Source: CAXYVC01 sp964292295 (GTDB taxonomy: Bacteria; Acidobacteriota; Holophagae; Holophagales; Holophagaceae). From it: 51,757 bases of DNA. Within the stretch, counting starts at the first letter, position 1. Each line of letters opens with the position of its first letter. The notes beneath the pieces were generated by a model that had not been told where the DNA came from, did no database searches, and saw only the letters and a program-made list of their open reading frames with translations. The DNA is taken from assembly GCA_964292295.1 (NCBI GenBank), contig CAXYVC010000008.1:1-51757 (forward strand), in the 5' to 3' direction. This document shows positions 25,120 through 31,977 of the stretch, in pieces. Position numbers and translations under genes: made by a program.

Positions 25120-26424
25120 CTACTTGCCCAGGCAGAAGCCGCTGAAGACCTCGTCCAGGCTGCTCTCGGCCCGGTCCTCCCCCGTGAGGCGAGCCAGGAG
25201 GCCCCAGGCGCCCTGGAGCAGGGACGCGCTCAGCTCCACGGGCGCCTCCGGCGGCAGCTCCAGCAGCAGGTCCACCTGGCGCGCAAGCTCGTCCAGCAGG
25301 CGCCGCTGGCGCTCGGTGGCCAGGGCCCCGAGGCAGGCCTCCGGCGCCCGTCCGCCCAGGAAGCGCTCCCGCAGCGCCTCCGCCAGGGCCTCGAGCGCCC
25401 CGGTGCGGGCGCACACCCTCAGGCCCTTCCCGGGGGCCGCATCGGCAAAGGTCCGCACCAGCAGGGTCTTCCAGCCGAAGGGCGCCAGGCGGGCCACGAC
25501 GGCAGGCTCTGCTTCCGCATCCGTGGCCGGCACCAGATGGAGGATGAGGTCCGCCCGCTCCAGCACGCCCTCCACGCGCGCCACGCCCAGGCGTTCCACC
25601 GGATCCTCGCTGTCCCGGAGGCCCGCCGTGTCGAAGAGGACCAGGGGCAGGCCCGCCCACTCGCAGCGCAGCTCCAGCACGTCCCGGGTGGTGCCTGGAT
25701 GCGCCGTGACGATGGCGCGCTCCTCCCCCGCCAGGGCGTTGTAGAGGGTGCTCTTGCCGGCGTTGGGCCGGCCGACGAGGGCGACGCGGATGCCGTCCCG
25801 CAGCCAGTGCGCAGCCGCCGCCCGCTCCCGTTCCACGTGGAACAGCTCCCGCAGCGGCTCCAGCGCCTCCCGCTCCCGGGGACCGAAGGCCAGGCCCTCC
25901 TCCTCGCCGTAGTCCACCGCGGCCTCCGCGGCGGCCACCAGGGGCGCGAGGCGCGCCCGGGCCTCCCGGATCCAGGCGGGCTGCCCCCCGGCCCGAGCCT
26001 GGGCCTGGCGAAGCTGGGTATCGGTGGAGGCGGCCACCAGGTCCCGCAGGGCCTCCGCCTCCAGCAGATCCATCTTCCCGTTCAGCAGGGCGCGCCGGGC
26101 GAACTCTCCGGGCTCGGCCAGGCGCACACCCAGGCTCCCCAGGTGCTCGAGCAGGCGCCGCGCCAGCAGGGGGTTGCCGTGGAGGTGGAACTCCACCACG
26201 TCCTCGCCCGTGGCGCTGCGCGGCGCCGGGAAGAAGAGGACGAGGGCACGCTCGTCGTAGCCCCCCCAGCGCAGGCGGCGCAGACTGGCCCGCCGGGCCA
26301 AGGGAAGGGCCAGCAGGGGCGCGAGGCGCGCCCTTAAGCCCGGGCCCGAGACGCGCAGCACCGCCACGGCCGCGGGCAGCAGCGGCGTGGCGGGGGCGCA
26401 GATGGGATCCAGGGCCGGGTCCAT
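25120..26424 (-). CDS. mnmE: tRNA modification GTPase MnmE
   Basis: 434-residue GTPase. The N-terminal formyl-tetrahydrofolate-binding domain is followed by a G domain with GRPNAGKST (P-loop), GTTRD (G2) and DTAGLRD (G3), and the protein ends exactly with FCLGK, the cysteine-containing C-terminal motif. With MnmG it installs the carboxymethylaminomethyl group on U34 of certain tRNAs. The G4 NKxD motif is poorly conserved or replaced (LLVRTFADAAPGKG region), a possible oddity. It follows jag by 16 bp. A parS-like sequence is embedded in the codons for LFHVERE. mnmG and parAB, often adjacent, are not in the window. Confidence 0.93.
   Translation of the reverse strand: MDPALDPICAPATPLLPAAVAVLRVSGPGLRARLAPLLALPLARRASLRRLRWGGYDERALVLFFPAPRSATGEDVVEFHLHGNPLLARRLLEHLGSLGVRLAEPGEFARRALLNGKMDLLEAEALRDLVAASTDTQLRQAQARAGGQPAWIREARARLAPLVAAAEAAVDYGEEEGLAFGPREREALEPLRELFHVERERAAAAHWLRDGIRVALVGRPNAGKSTLYNALAGEERAIVTAHPGTTRDVLELRCEWAGLPLVLFDTAGLRDSEDPVERLGVARVEGVLERADLILHLVPATDAEAEPAVVARLAPFGWKTLLVRTFADAAPGKGLRVCARTGALEALAEALRERFLGGRAPEACLGALATERQRRLLDELARQVDLLLELPPEAPVELSASLLQGAWGLLARLTGEDRAESSLDEVFSGFCLGK
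25829..25844. promoter_or_regulatory. parS-like site inside mnmE
   Basis: CGTTCCACGTGGAACA, an uninterrupted 14-bp palindrome GTTCCACGTGGAAC differing from the full site only at the first base. It lies within the mnmE coding region, about 3.4 kb from dnaA, a common location range for ParB sites. Confidence 0.6.
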
Positions 26425-26440
26425 GCCCGCGCTCCCAGGG

Positions 26441-26905
26441 CTAGGCGCGGAAGACCTTCAGGGCCTTGTGGGTGCCCGTGCCTTCGCTCTCGGTGGAGAA
26501 GCCGGGGGTGCGGGCCACCACGAGGTGGATCCACCGCCGCTCCCGGGGCGTGAGGGAGGCGAAGGTGTAGGAACCGAGCGCACGGGCCTTTTCGATGGCC
26601 ATCTGGGCCATCGCCCCCAGCTCCTTCATGCGGAAGAGGCGGAAACCCTGGACGTCCAGGTAGATCAGCTTGGATTCCTCGCGCTCGCCCTGGGCCTCGT
26701 GCAGCAGGAACTGGAGCGCGTCCAGCCCCTGGCCCCGCTGGGCCAGGAGCCACTGGGCATCGGCCCCCTCCAGCACCAGGCGGTTGGGGAAGAGCTCTTC
26801 GTCGCCCGAAGGCTCGAAGCGGGCCTTCAGGTCCAGGCCCAGCTGGGCGCACCAGCGCAGGGCCAGCTCGGGCAGGTTCTCCAGCTTCACGGCATTCCGA
26901 CGCAT
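26441..26905 (-). CDS. jag: Jag/KhpB-like KH-R3H RNA-binding protein
   Basis: 154-residue protein. The start ATG at 26905 follows AGGAGATCCCC; an upstream frame extension overlaps the yidC end and was rejected. The first part has the KH-like region (LVLEGADAQWLLAQRGQGLDALQFLLHEA), and the last 60 residues form an R3H-like domain (SLTPRERRWIHLVVARTPG followed by SEGTGTHKALKVF). The classic R-x-x-x-H is present as RRWIH. Jag/KhpB proteins bind RNA and are encoded next to yidC in many bacteria. The N-terminal Jag_N domain of Gram-positive members is absent. The position between yidC and mnmE is the conserved one. Confidence 0.8.
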   Translation of the reverse strand: MRRNAVKLENLPELALRWCAQLGLDLKARFEPSGDEELFPNRLVLEGADAQWLLAQRGQGLDALQFLLHEAQGEREESKLIYLDVQGFRLFRMKELGAMAQMAIEKARALGSYTFASLTPRERRWIHLVVARTPGFSTESEGTGTHKALKVFRA

Positions 26906-26922
26906 GGGGATCTCCTGGGCGC

Positions 26923-28485
26923 TCAGACCTTCACGGGCTGCGGCACGTAGTTCCGCATCACCCACCAGGTCTGCAGCATGCCGATGAGGTTGAACACCAG
27001 ATAGTAGAGGGAAAGGCCCACGGGCGCCTGGATGAAGAAGAAGGTCATCATCGCGGGCATGAGGATCAGCATCATGCGGCGCTGGGCGGGATCGCCCGTG
27101 GCGGGGGTCATGGCCTGCTGGGCCAGCATGGAGGCGCCGAGCAGGATCGGCAGCACATAGAAGGGATCCTTGGCCGAGAGGTCCTTGATCCAGAAGACCC
27201 AGTGGGCGCCGCGCAGCTCGAAGACCGCGTTCAGCATGGACCAGATGGCCAGGAAGACGGGCATCTGCAGCAGCATGACGAGGCAGCCGCCCATGGGGTT
27301 GTGGCCGTTCTTCTTGTAGAAGGCCATCAGCTCCTTCTGCATCTCGGCCTTCTTGGCCATGTCGTTGCCGAACTTCTCGTACTTGGCCTGCAGCTGCTTC
27401 TGGTAGGGCTCCAGGTCCTTCATGCGGAGCATCTGCAGCGTGGTCTTGTTGTTCATGGGCCAGAGGGCGAGCCGCAGCAGCACGGAGAACAGCACCAGGG
27501 TCCAGCCCCAGTTGGGGATGACGGACTGGAGCAGGCGCAGCAGCCAGAAGAGACCCTTGGCGATGAGACCGAAGAAGCCCCAGTCCAGCACCTGGGTGCA
27601 GGGCTTGGCGAAGGCGGCCAGGGCCTCGGACTGCTTGGGCCCCAGGTAGAGGCGGGCCTGGACGCGGCCCGCCGCGTCCGGCCGGGCGTGGTAGCCGGGG
27701 AAGGTGGCGGTGTCGCGCTCCGGCAGGGTGTTCAGCTCCCAGATGGCGGCGAAGTAGTGGGAGGACTGGTGGCCCTTCTCGATGCCGGCATCCAGGCCCA
27801 GGCGCGTCGCCGCGGGGGGCAGCTCCGTGAACTTGCCGGGCTTGTACCAGGGGTGCTCCAGCAGCTGCACCATGGACACGGCGTGGATCTTCTTCTCCTC
27901 GACGGTGAAGAAGCGGCCCATGCGCAGGGCCTCCTTCGGGTCCGAGGGCTTGCGGAAGAGGGCCAGATGGGCCCCGCGGGCCGTCTGCCAGTCCACCTCG
28001 ACCACGGATCCCCGCCTGGGCACGCGGTAGCTCAGGCGATCCCCGGCGGCGTTGCGGAAGCTCACGAGCTGGCCGTCGCCAAGGGGCGTCAGCTCCGGAG
28101 ATCCTTCGAAGCGGGTGGCCAGGGCCCCGCCGATGCCCGGGAAGGCCAGGAGTTTCTCCTGCGCGTTGGCCTCCTGGAAGAAGCGGGTGCCGTCCTGCAG
28201 GCGCTCCACCTGGAGGAGGGCGCCGTCCACGCAGCGCCAGGTGAGCCGCAGCTCCGCGGTCTCCAGCGCGAAGCGGGCCGCGGCCTCTGCCGGCGTCTGG
28301 GCCGGAACCTGGGCCACGGGAGCCGCGGGCTGGGGCGCCTGCGCCGCCGGAGAAGACACGGGAACCGCCGTCTCCTCGACCTGGGCGGGCGGGGCCTTGG
28401 GAGCCATGCGGCCCTGCCAGGCGGAGTAGCCCAGGAGCAGCAAGGCGCTCAGGACGATGAAGAGGATGAAGTTGCGGTTGTTCAT
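26923..28485 (-). CDS. yidC: Membrane protein insertase YidC
   Basis: 520-residue inner-membrane insertase of the Gram-negative type. An N-terminal anchor (NRNFILFIVLSALLLLGYSAW) is followed by a periplasmic domain with a proline/alanine-rich linker, then the conserved five-helix core. Core motifs seen are NWGWTLVLFSVLLRLALWPM and GGCLVMLLQMPVFLAIW, and the positively charged cytoplasmic hairpin with KKAEMQKELMAFYKK. It inserts respiratory and other membrane proteins alone or with SecYEG. The ATG at 28485 overlaps the rnpA stop by 4 bp (ATGA), which fixes the start. No yidD gene lies between rnpA and yidC, unlike in many bacteria. Confidence 0.95.
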   Translation of the reverse strand: MNNRNFILFIVLSALLLLGYSAWQGRMAPKAPPAQVEETAVPVSSPAAQAPQPAAPVAQVPAQTPAEAAARFALETAELRLTWRCVDGALLQVERLQDGTRFFQEANAQEKLLAFPGIGGALATRFEGSPELTPLGDGQLVSFRNAAGDRLSYRVPRRGSVVEVDWQTARGAHLALFRKPSDPKEALRMGRFFTVEEKKIHAVSMVQLLEHPWYKPGKFTELPPAATRLGLDAGIEKGHQSSHYFAAIWELNTLPERDTATFPGYHARPDAAGRVQARLYLGPKQSEALAAFAKPCTQVLDWGFFGLIAKGLFWLLRLLQSVIPNWGWTLVLFSVLLRLALWPMNNKTTLQMLRMKDLEPYQKQLQAKYEKFGNDMAKKAEMQKELMAFYKKNGHNPMGGCLVMLLQMPVFLAIWSMLNAVFELRGAHWVFWIKDLSAKDPFYVLPILLGASMLAQQAMTPATGDPAQRRMMLILMPAMMTFFFIQAPVGLSLYYLVFNLIGMLQTWWVMRNYVPQPVKV

Positions 28486-28850
28486 CGGGAGGTCCACCGG
28501 CTCAGGGCCAGCCTCAGCTGGGCTTCGATCTCAGCATAGGGGATGTCGCATCCGGCCTTGGCCCCCCGGGCGGGCCGCACCCACACGACCGCGCCGAAAG
28601 GCGTCAACCCGGGGGCCGAACGGAGGACGGCCAGGAAGGCCATCCGCACCCGCCGACGGAAGCGGTTCCGCATAACAGCCTGCCCCTGCTTCCGGCTTGC
28701 GTTCACCAGGAGCAGGGGCAGCGCGTCGGAGGGGCCGGACCAGATCCGGATATCCAGGGCACATCCCCTCGGCGTGAGGGGACGCGGAGGATCCTGGGGC
28801 ACCGCGTGATCCGTGCGTCGGACCACCCGGTAACGCCCGGCCACCTTCAC
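28482..28850 (-). CDS. rnpA: Ribonuclease P protein component
   Basis: 122-residue basic protein. The RNR block is RNRFRRRVR near residue 61, preceded by LLLVNASRKQGQAV, which is the usual central strand-helix region. It binds the catalytic RNase P RNA and aids tRNA 5' maturation. The N-terminal ~30 residues (VRRTDHAVPQDPPRPLT) are longer and less conserved than usual. The start is a GTG at 28850, 6 bp after the rpmH stop, without a clear ribosome-binding site, so translation is probably coupled to rpmH. Confidence 0.88.
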   Translation of the reverse strand: MKVAGRYRVVRRTDHAVPQDPPRPLTPRGCALDIRIWSGPSDALPLLLVNASRKQGQAVMRNRFRRRVRMAFLAVLRSAPGLTPFGAVVWVRPARGAKAGCDIPYAEIEAQLRLALSRWTSR

Positions 28851-28856
28851 GGGCGA

Positions 28857-28991
28857 CTAGAGGGCCAGGACGTGGCGGCCCTTGGCGCGGCGGCGCTTGA
28901 GCACCAGACGGCCATTCTTGGTCTTCATCCGACTCAGGAAGCCGTGGGTCTTGGCACGGCGGCGGTTGTTGGGCTGGAACGTGCGCTTCAT
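28857..28991 (-). CDS. rpmH: Ribosomal protein L34
   Basis: 44-residue protein MKRTFQPNNRRRAKTHGF... ending KGRHVLAL. It is the canonical bacterial L34 sequence: an R/K-rich single chain that lies in the 23S rRNA core. Start ATG at 28991 with GAGGTGG 5 nt upstream. First gene of the minus-strand operon rpmH-rnpA-yidC-jag-mnmE-gatB and onward. It is divergent from dnaA across a 200-bp gap. Confidence 0.97.
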   Translation of the reverse strand: MKRTFQPNNRRRAKTHGFLSRMKTKNGRLVLKRRRAKGRHVLAL

Positions 28992-29191
28992 GATCCACCT
29001 CAAAGCCCGACCCTCCCGGGCGGGGGCGAACCTTCGAGGCTACCAGCGCCCCCTCCGCTTCTCAAGCCCAAAGAGCCGGCCTCGCCGGGGGGGCGAGGTG
29101 GTAGAGTACCTCTCCCTTGCCAGCCGGAGGAGGCCCGTGTCCGGGATCCTTGCCGCGGTCCCCAGGCTGGACCCGGGATGTGGGTGAATGC
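28992..29191. promoter_or_regulatory. Divergent rpmH/dnaA control region
   Basis: 200 bp between the divergent starts. It must contain the rpmH and dnaA promoters. It is GC-rich, with no convincing DnaA boxes or AT-rich unwinding element, so the origin is more likely on the other side of dnaA. Confidence 0.5.
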
Positions 29192-30574
29192 ATGTCCGTC
29201 AACGACCCTCACGTACTCTGGGAAACCCTGCGCAGCGGGCTGTCCCAGCGCCTGCCCGAGCGCACCTTCCTCGACTGGATCGAGCCCTGCCGCCCCTTGA
29301 GCTGTGAGGGGAGCACGCTGTGGATCCAGACCCCCTCGGCCTCCGCGCGGGTCTGGATCGAGCAGCAGCTGGCGGAGGAATTCCACGACGTGATGGTCCA
29401 GTCGGGCCTCTCGGGGCTCCGCCTGGCCTTCACTGTGTCCGGGGAGGCCGGCCCCGGCAAGGCCGCCCCCCGCGCCCGCGGGGCAGCGAAGGCCGCGGTG
29501 GAGGCCGCTCACGCGGAGGACCCCTTTCCCCCGGGCTTCCAGCGCTACACGCTGGACCGCTTCGTGGTGGGCCCCGGCAGCCAGCTCGCCTTCGCTGCGG
29601 CCAACGCGGTGGTGGAAAACCACGGCAAGTCCAACGCTTCCCTCAACATGAACCCCCTCTTCATCTACGGAGGCTCGGGGCTCGGGAAGACCCACCTGAT
29701 GATTGGCATCGGCAAGGGCCTTCTGGCCCGGAACCCGGCGTTGCGCATCGCCTACCTGAAGGTCGACCACTTCTTCAACGAGCTGACGGTGGCCATCAAG
29801 GCCAAGGACACCGAGCCGCTGCGCAAGAAGTACCAGGCCAACGAGGTCCTGCTGCTGGATGACGTGCAGACCCTCGTGACCATGGAGCGCACGCAGGAGG
29901 AGATCTTCTACGTGCTTGAATACCTGCTCCAGCACGGCCGGCAGATCGTGATCACCTCGGACAAGCCGCCCCAGAGGCTGGAGGGGCTCCACGAGCGCCT
30001 GATCACCCGCTGCAAGTGGGGCCTCACGGCGGACATCCAGCCCCCCGACTTCGAGACGCGGGTGGCCATCCTCAAGAAGAAGCTGGAGGACGACATCTTC
30101 AAGGACCTCCCCTCCGTGTCAGAGGAAGTGCTCACCTTTGTGGCACACAAGGCCAAGGGCTCGGTGCGCGATCTGGAGGGGCTGCTCACCCGGGTGGTCT
30201 TCCAGGCGGGCTTCCTGGGGATCCAGCCCAGCCTCGAGGTGGCCCAGCAGGCCTTCCAGGGGGCCAGTGGAACCGAAGCCTCCGCGGGCGTGAGCCTCGA
30301 GAAGGTCTGCCGCACCACTGCAGAGACCTTCAACGTGAGCTTCTCGGACCTCATGAAGAAGAAGAGCCGCCAGCAGAGCATCCTGGTGCCCCGGCAGGTG
30401 GCGATGTACCTGGCCCGGGAGCTGACCGGCTCCTCCTTCAGCGACATCGGGCGCGCCTTCAGCAACATGCACCACAGCACGGTCATGAACGCCATCGACA
30501 GCGTGAAGCAGCGCATGGGCCGCGACCAGGATTTCCACAGGACAGTGCACTCCCTCCTGAATAGCATTTCCTGA
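29192..30574 (+). CDS. dnaA: Chromosomal replication initiator DnaA
   Basis: 460-residue AAA+ initiator. Domain I is at residues 1-80 (LWETLRSGLSQRLPERTFLDWIEP), domain II is short and Ala/Arg-rich, the Walker A motif is GGSGLGKT (160-167), and Walker B is VLLLDDVQ. The DNA-binding helix of domain IV reads SDIGRAFSNMHHSTVMNAIDSV, where most bacteria have GGRDHSTV; the change to FSNMHHSTV keeps the HSTV core but alters the residues just before it. DnaA-ATP melts the origin and recruits the helicase. ATG at 29192 was chosen as the first good start; an in-frame GTG 12 bp upstream is possible. Followed by a 216-bp gap with box-like sequences, then dnaN. Confidence 0.96.
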   Translation: MSVNDPHVLWETLRSGLSQRLPERTFLDWIEPCRPLSCEGSTLWIQTPSASARVWIEQQLAEEFHDVMVQSGLSGLRLAFTVSGEAGPGKAAPRARGAAKAAVEAAHAEDPFPPGFQRYTLDRFVVGPGSQLAFAAANAVVENHGKSNASLNMNPLFIYGGSGLGKTHLMIGIGKGLLARNPALRIAYLKVDHFFNELTVAIKAKDTEPLRKKYQANEVLLLDDVQTLVTMERTQEEIFYVLEYLLQHGRQIVITSDKPPQRLEGLHERLITRCKWGLTADIQPPDFETRVAILKKKLEDDIFKDLPSVSEEVLTFVAHKAKGSVRDLEGLLTRVVFQAGFLGIQPSLEVAQQAFQGASGTEASAGVSLEKVCRTTAETFNVSFSDLMKKKSRQQSILVPRQVAMYLARELTGSSFSDIGRAFSNMHHSTVMNAIDSVKQRMGRDQDFHRTVHSLLNSIS

Positions 30575-30790
30575 AAGATCAGGACTTGCCCTGGAAAGCC
30601 ACAAGCACCCGCCCCGTCCCCCTGTGGAGGCCTGTGGAAGCCGGGAAGGTGCCCGGCGGCTTTCCGCAGGGACACCCCCCTTTCCCGCCTTTCCGCACCG
30701 CTGGCCTTCGGCCATCTTTTCCAGGTAGGATAAGGGTTTGACGCCCATTTCCGCAGCTTTGTCTCGCCATCAGCATAATCACGGTGATTC
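30530..30790. other. Candidate origin (oriC): DnaA-box-like cluster in the dnaA-dnaN gap
   Basis: Variants of TTATCCACA gather here: TTTCCACA at 30532-30539, two reverse copies TGTGGAGG and TGTGGAAG in a 10-bp tandem (30621-30640), and TTTCCGCA three times (30661, 30690, 30748). None is a perfect box. The 3' part (30710-30790) is the most AT-containing stretch and could unwind. Support is moderate: location between dnaA and dnaN and the clustering. Confidence 0.5.
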
Positions 30791-31918
30791 ATGAACTTTC
30801 AGGTACAAGTTTCCAAGGAACGATTGGATAAGACCCTGGGGATCCTCAAGCATGCGCTGGAGCGGCGGGTCACCCTTCCGATCCTCCAGCACGTGCTCGT
30901 GGAGATCGGGGAATCAGAGATGGTGCTGAAGGCCACGGACATGGAGCTGGCCTTCGAGGCCACACTCCCCGTGGAAGGCAAGGGCAGCCGCGTCATCGCG
31001 GTACCCGGCAAGAAGTTTGTGGAAACCGTGCGGGCGTACCCGGACGGTCTCCTGACCCTCGAGTGGCCGGAGAGCGGCAACCGCCTCTGGCTGCGCGCCA
31101 AGGGTTTCAATTCCGAGCACAACATCCAGCCCGGGGAAGGCTTCCCCGAACTGCCCAAGCCCGGGCCCGAGCTGCCTTCCGTCCAGCTCTCGGGGACCGC
31201 CTTCCGCAAGGCCATCCAGCTGGGTTCCCTGGCCGTCAGCCGGGATGCCACCAAGCCCGCCCTCTCGGGCGTGCTCCTGCACCTTTCCACGCACTTCATC
31301 CGCGTGGTCTCCACCGACGGCTTCCGCCTCGCCGTGACCGAGCTCCCTTGCGAAACGGGGCTCTCGGCGGAGGCGCGCCTCATCGTGCCCAAGCGCGCGC
31401 TCGATCTCCTGCCCGGCTCCCTGGGAGAGGACGGGATGCTCACCCTCTCCTGGGATGACCGCACGCTCTTCCTGGATCAGCCGGGCCTGAAGTTCAGCAC
31501 CCGCCGCGTGACCGGCAACTACCCGGCCTACGAGAAGGTCCTGCCCTCCGAGCTTCCCAAGCGCGTCCTGGTGGACCGGGAGGACTTCCTGAGGACCCTG
31601 AAGATCGTGGGCCTCAAGAAGGACGACTACAACAAGAACGTCCGGCTCTTCTTCGAGTTCCCCAATCTCCGCGTCTTCTTCCAGCACCCGGACGAGGGCG
31701 TGAACCAGGGCACCATCAGCTTCACCGGCGAAGAGCAGCCCCTGGAGCTGGCCTTCAACATCGACTACCTCACGGAACTCCTCGAGCGCCTTCCGGGCGA
31801 GGAGGTGGTCTACCAGTTCAAGGATGACGTGGGGCAGGGCATCTTCATGTCGCCCGGGATCGAGGACATGAGCTTCCGCTACATCCTCATGCCCGTGAAG
31901 TTCGCCAGCCCCAGCTGA
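30791..31918 (+). CDS. dnaN: DNA polymerase III beta sliding clamp
   Basis: 375-residue clamp. Starts MNFQVQVSKERLDKTL and contains the three repeated clamp domains; the second begins near GTAFRKAIQLGSLAVSRDATKPALSGVLL with the conserved RDATKPALSGV, and the C-terminus ends YILMPVKFASPS, close to the usual Y-[VIL]-[VIL]-M-P-[MV]. It tethers polymerase III and other factors to DNA. It lies directly before gyrB; no recF gene separates them, which is a departure from the common dnaA-dnaN-recF-gyrB order. GGTGATTC precedes the ATG. Confidence 0.96.
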   Translation: MNFQVQVSKERLDKTLGILKHALERRVTLPILQHVLVEIGESEMVLKATDMELAFEATLPVEGKGSRVIAVPGKKFVETVRAYPDGLLTLEWPESGNRLWLRAKGFNSEHNIQPGEGFPELPKPGPELPSVQLSGTAFRKAIQLGSLAVSRDATKPALSGVLLHLSTHFIRVVSTDGFRLAVTELPCETGLSAEARLIVPKRALDLLPGSLGEDGMLTLSWDDRTLFLDQPGLKFSTRRVTGNYPAYEKVLPSELPKRVLVDREDFLRTLKIVGLKKDDYNKNVRLFFEFPNLRVFFQHPDEGVNQGTISFTGEEQPLELAFNIDYLTELLERLPGEEVVYQFKDDVGQGIFMSPGIEDMSFRYILMPVKFASPS

Positions 31919-31977
31919 GCCCCGGGCCCAGCCGGAGCGGAGCCGTTCGTCTGAATCACGTCCATAAGCGAGCCTTG

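Noticed and set aside
29117..29191. Upstream extension of dnaA to a start at 29117
   Set aside because: The added residues (PAGGGPCPGS...) are non-conserved and GC-driven; the ATG at 29192 begins the conserved domain I.
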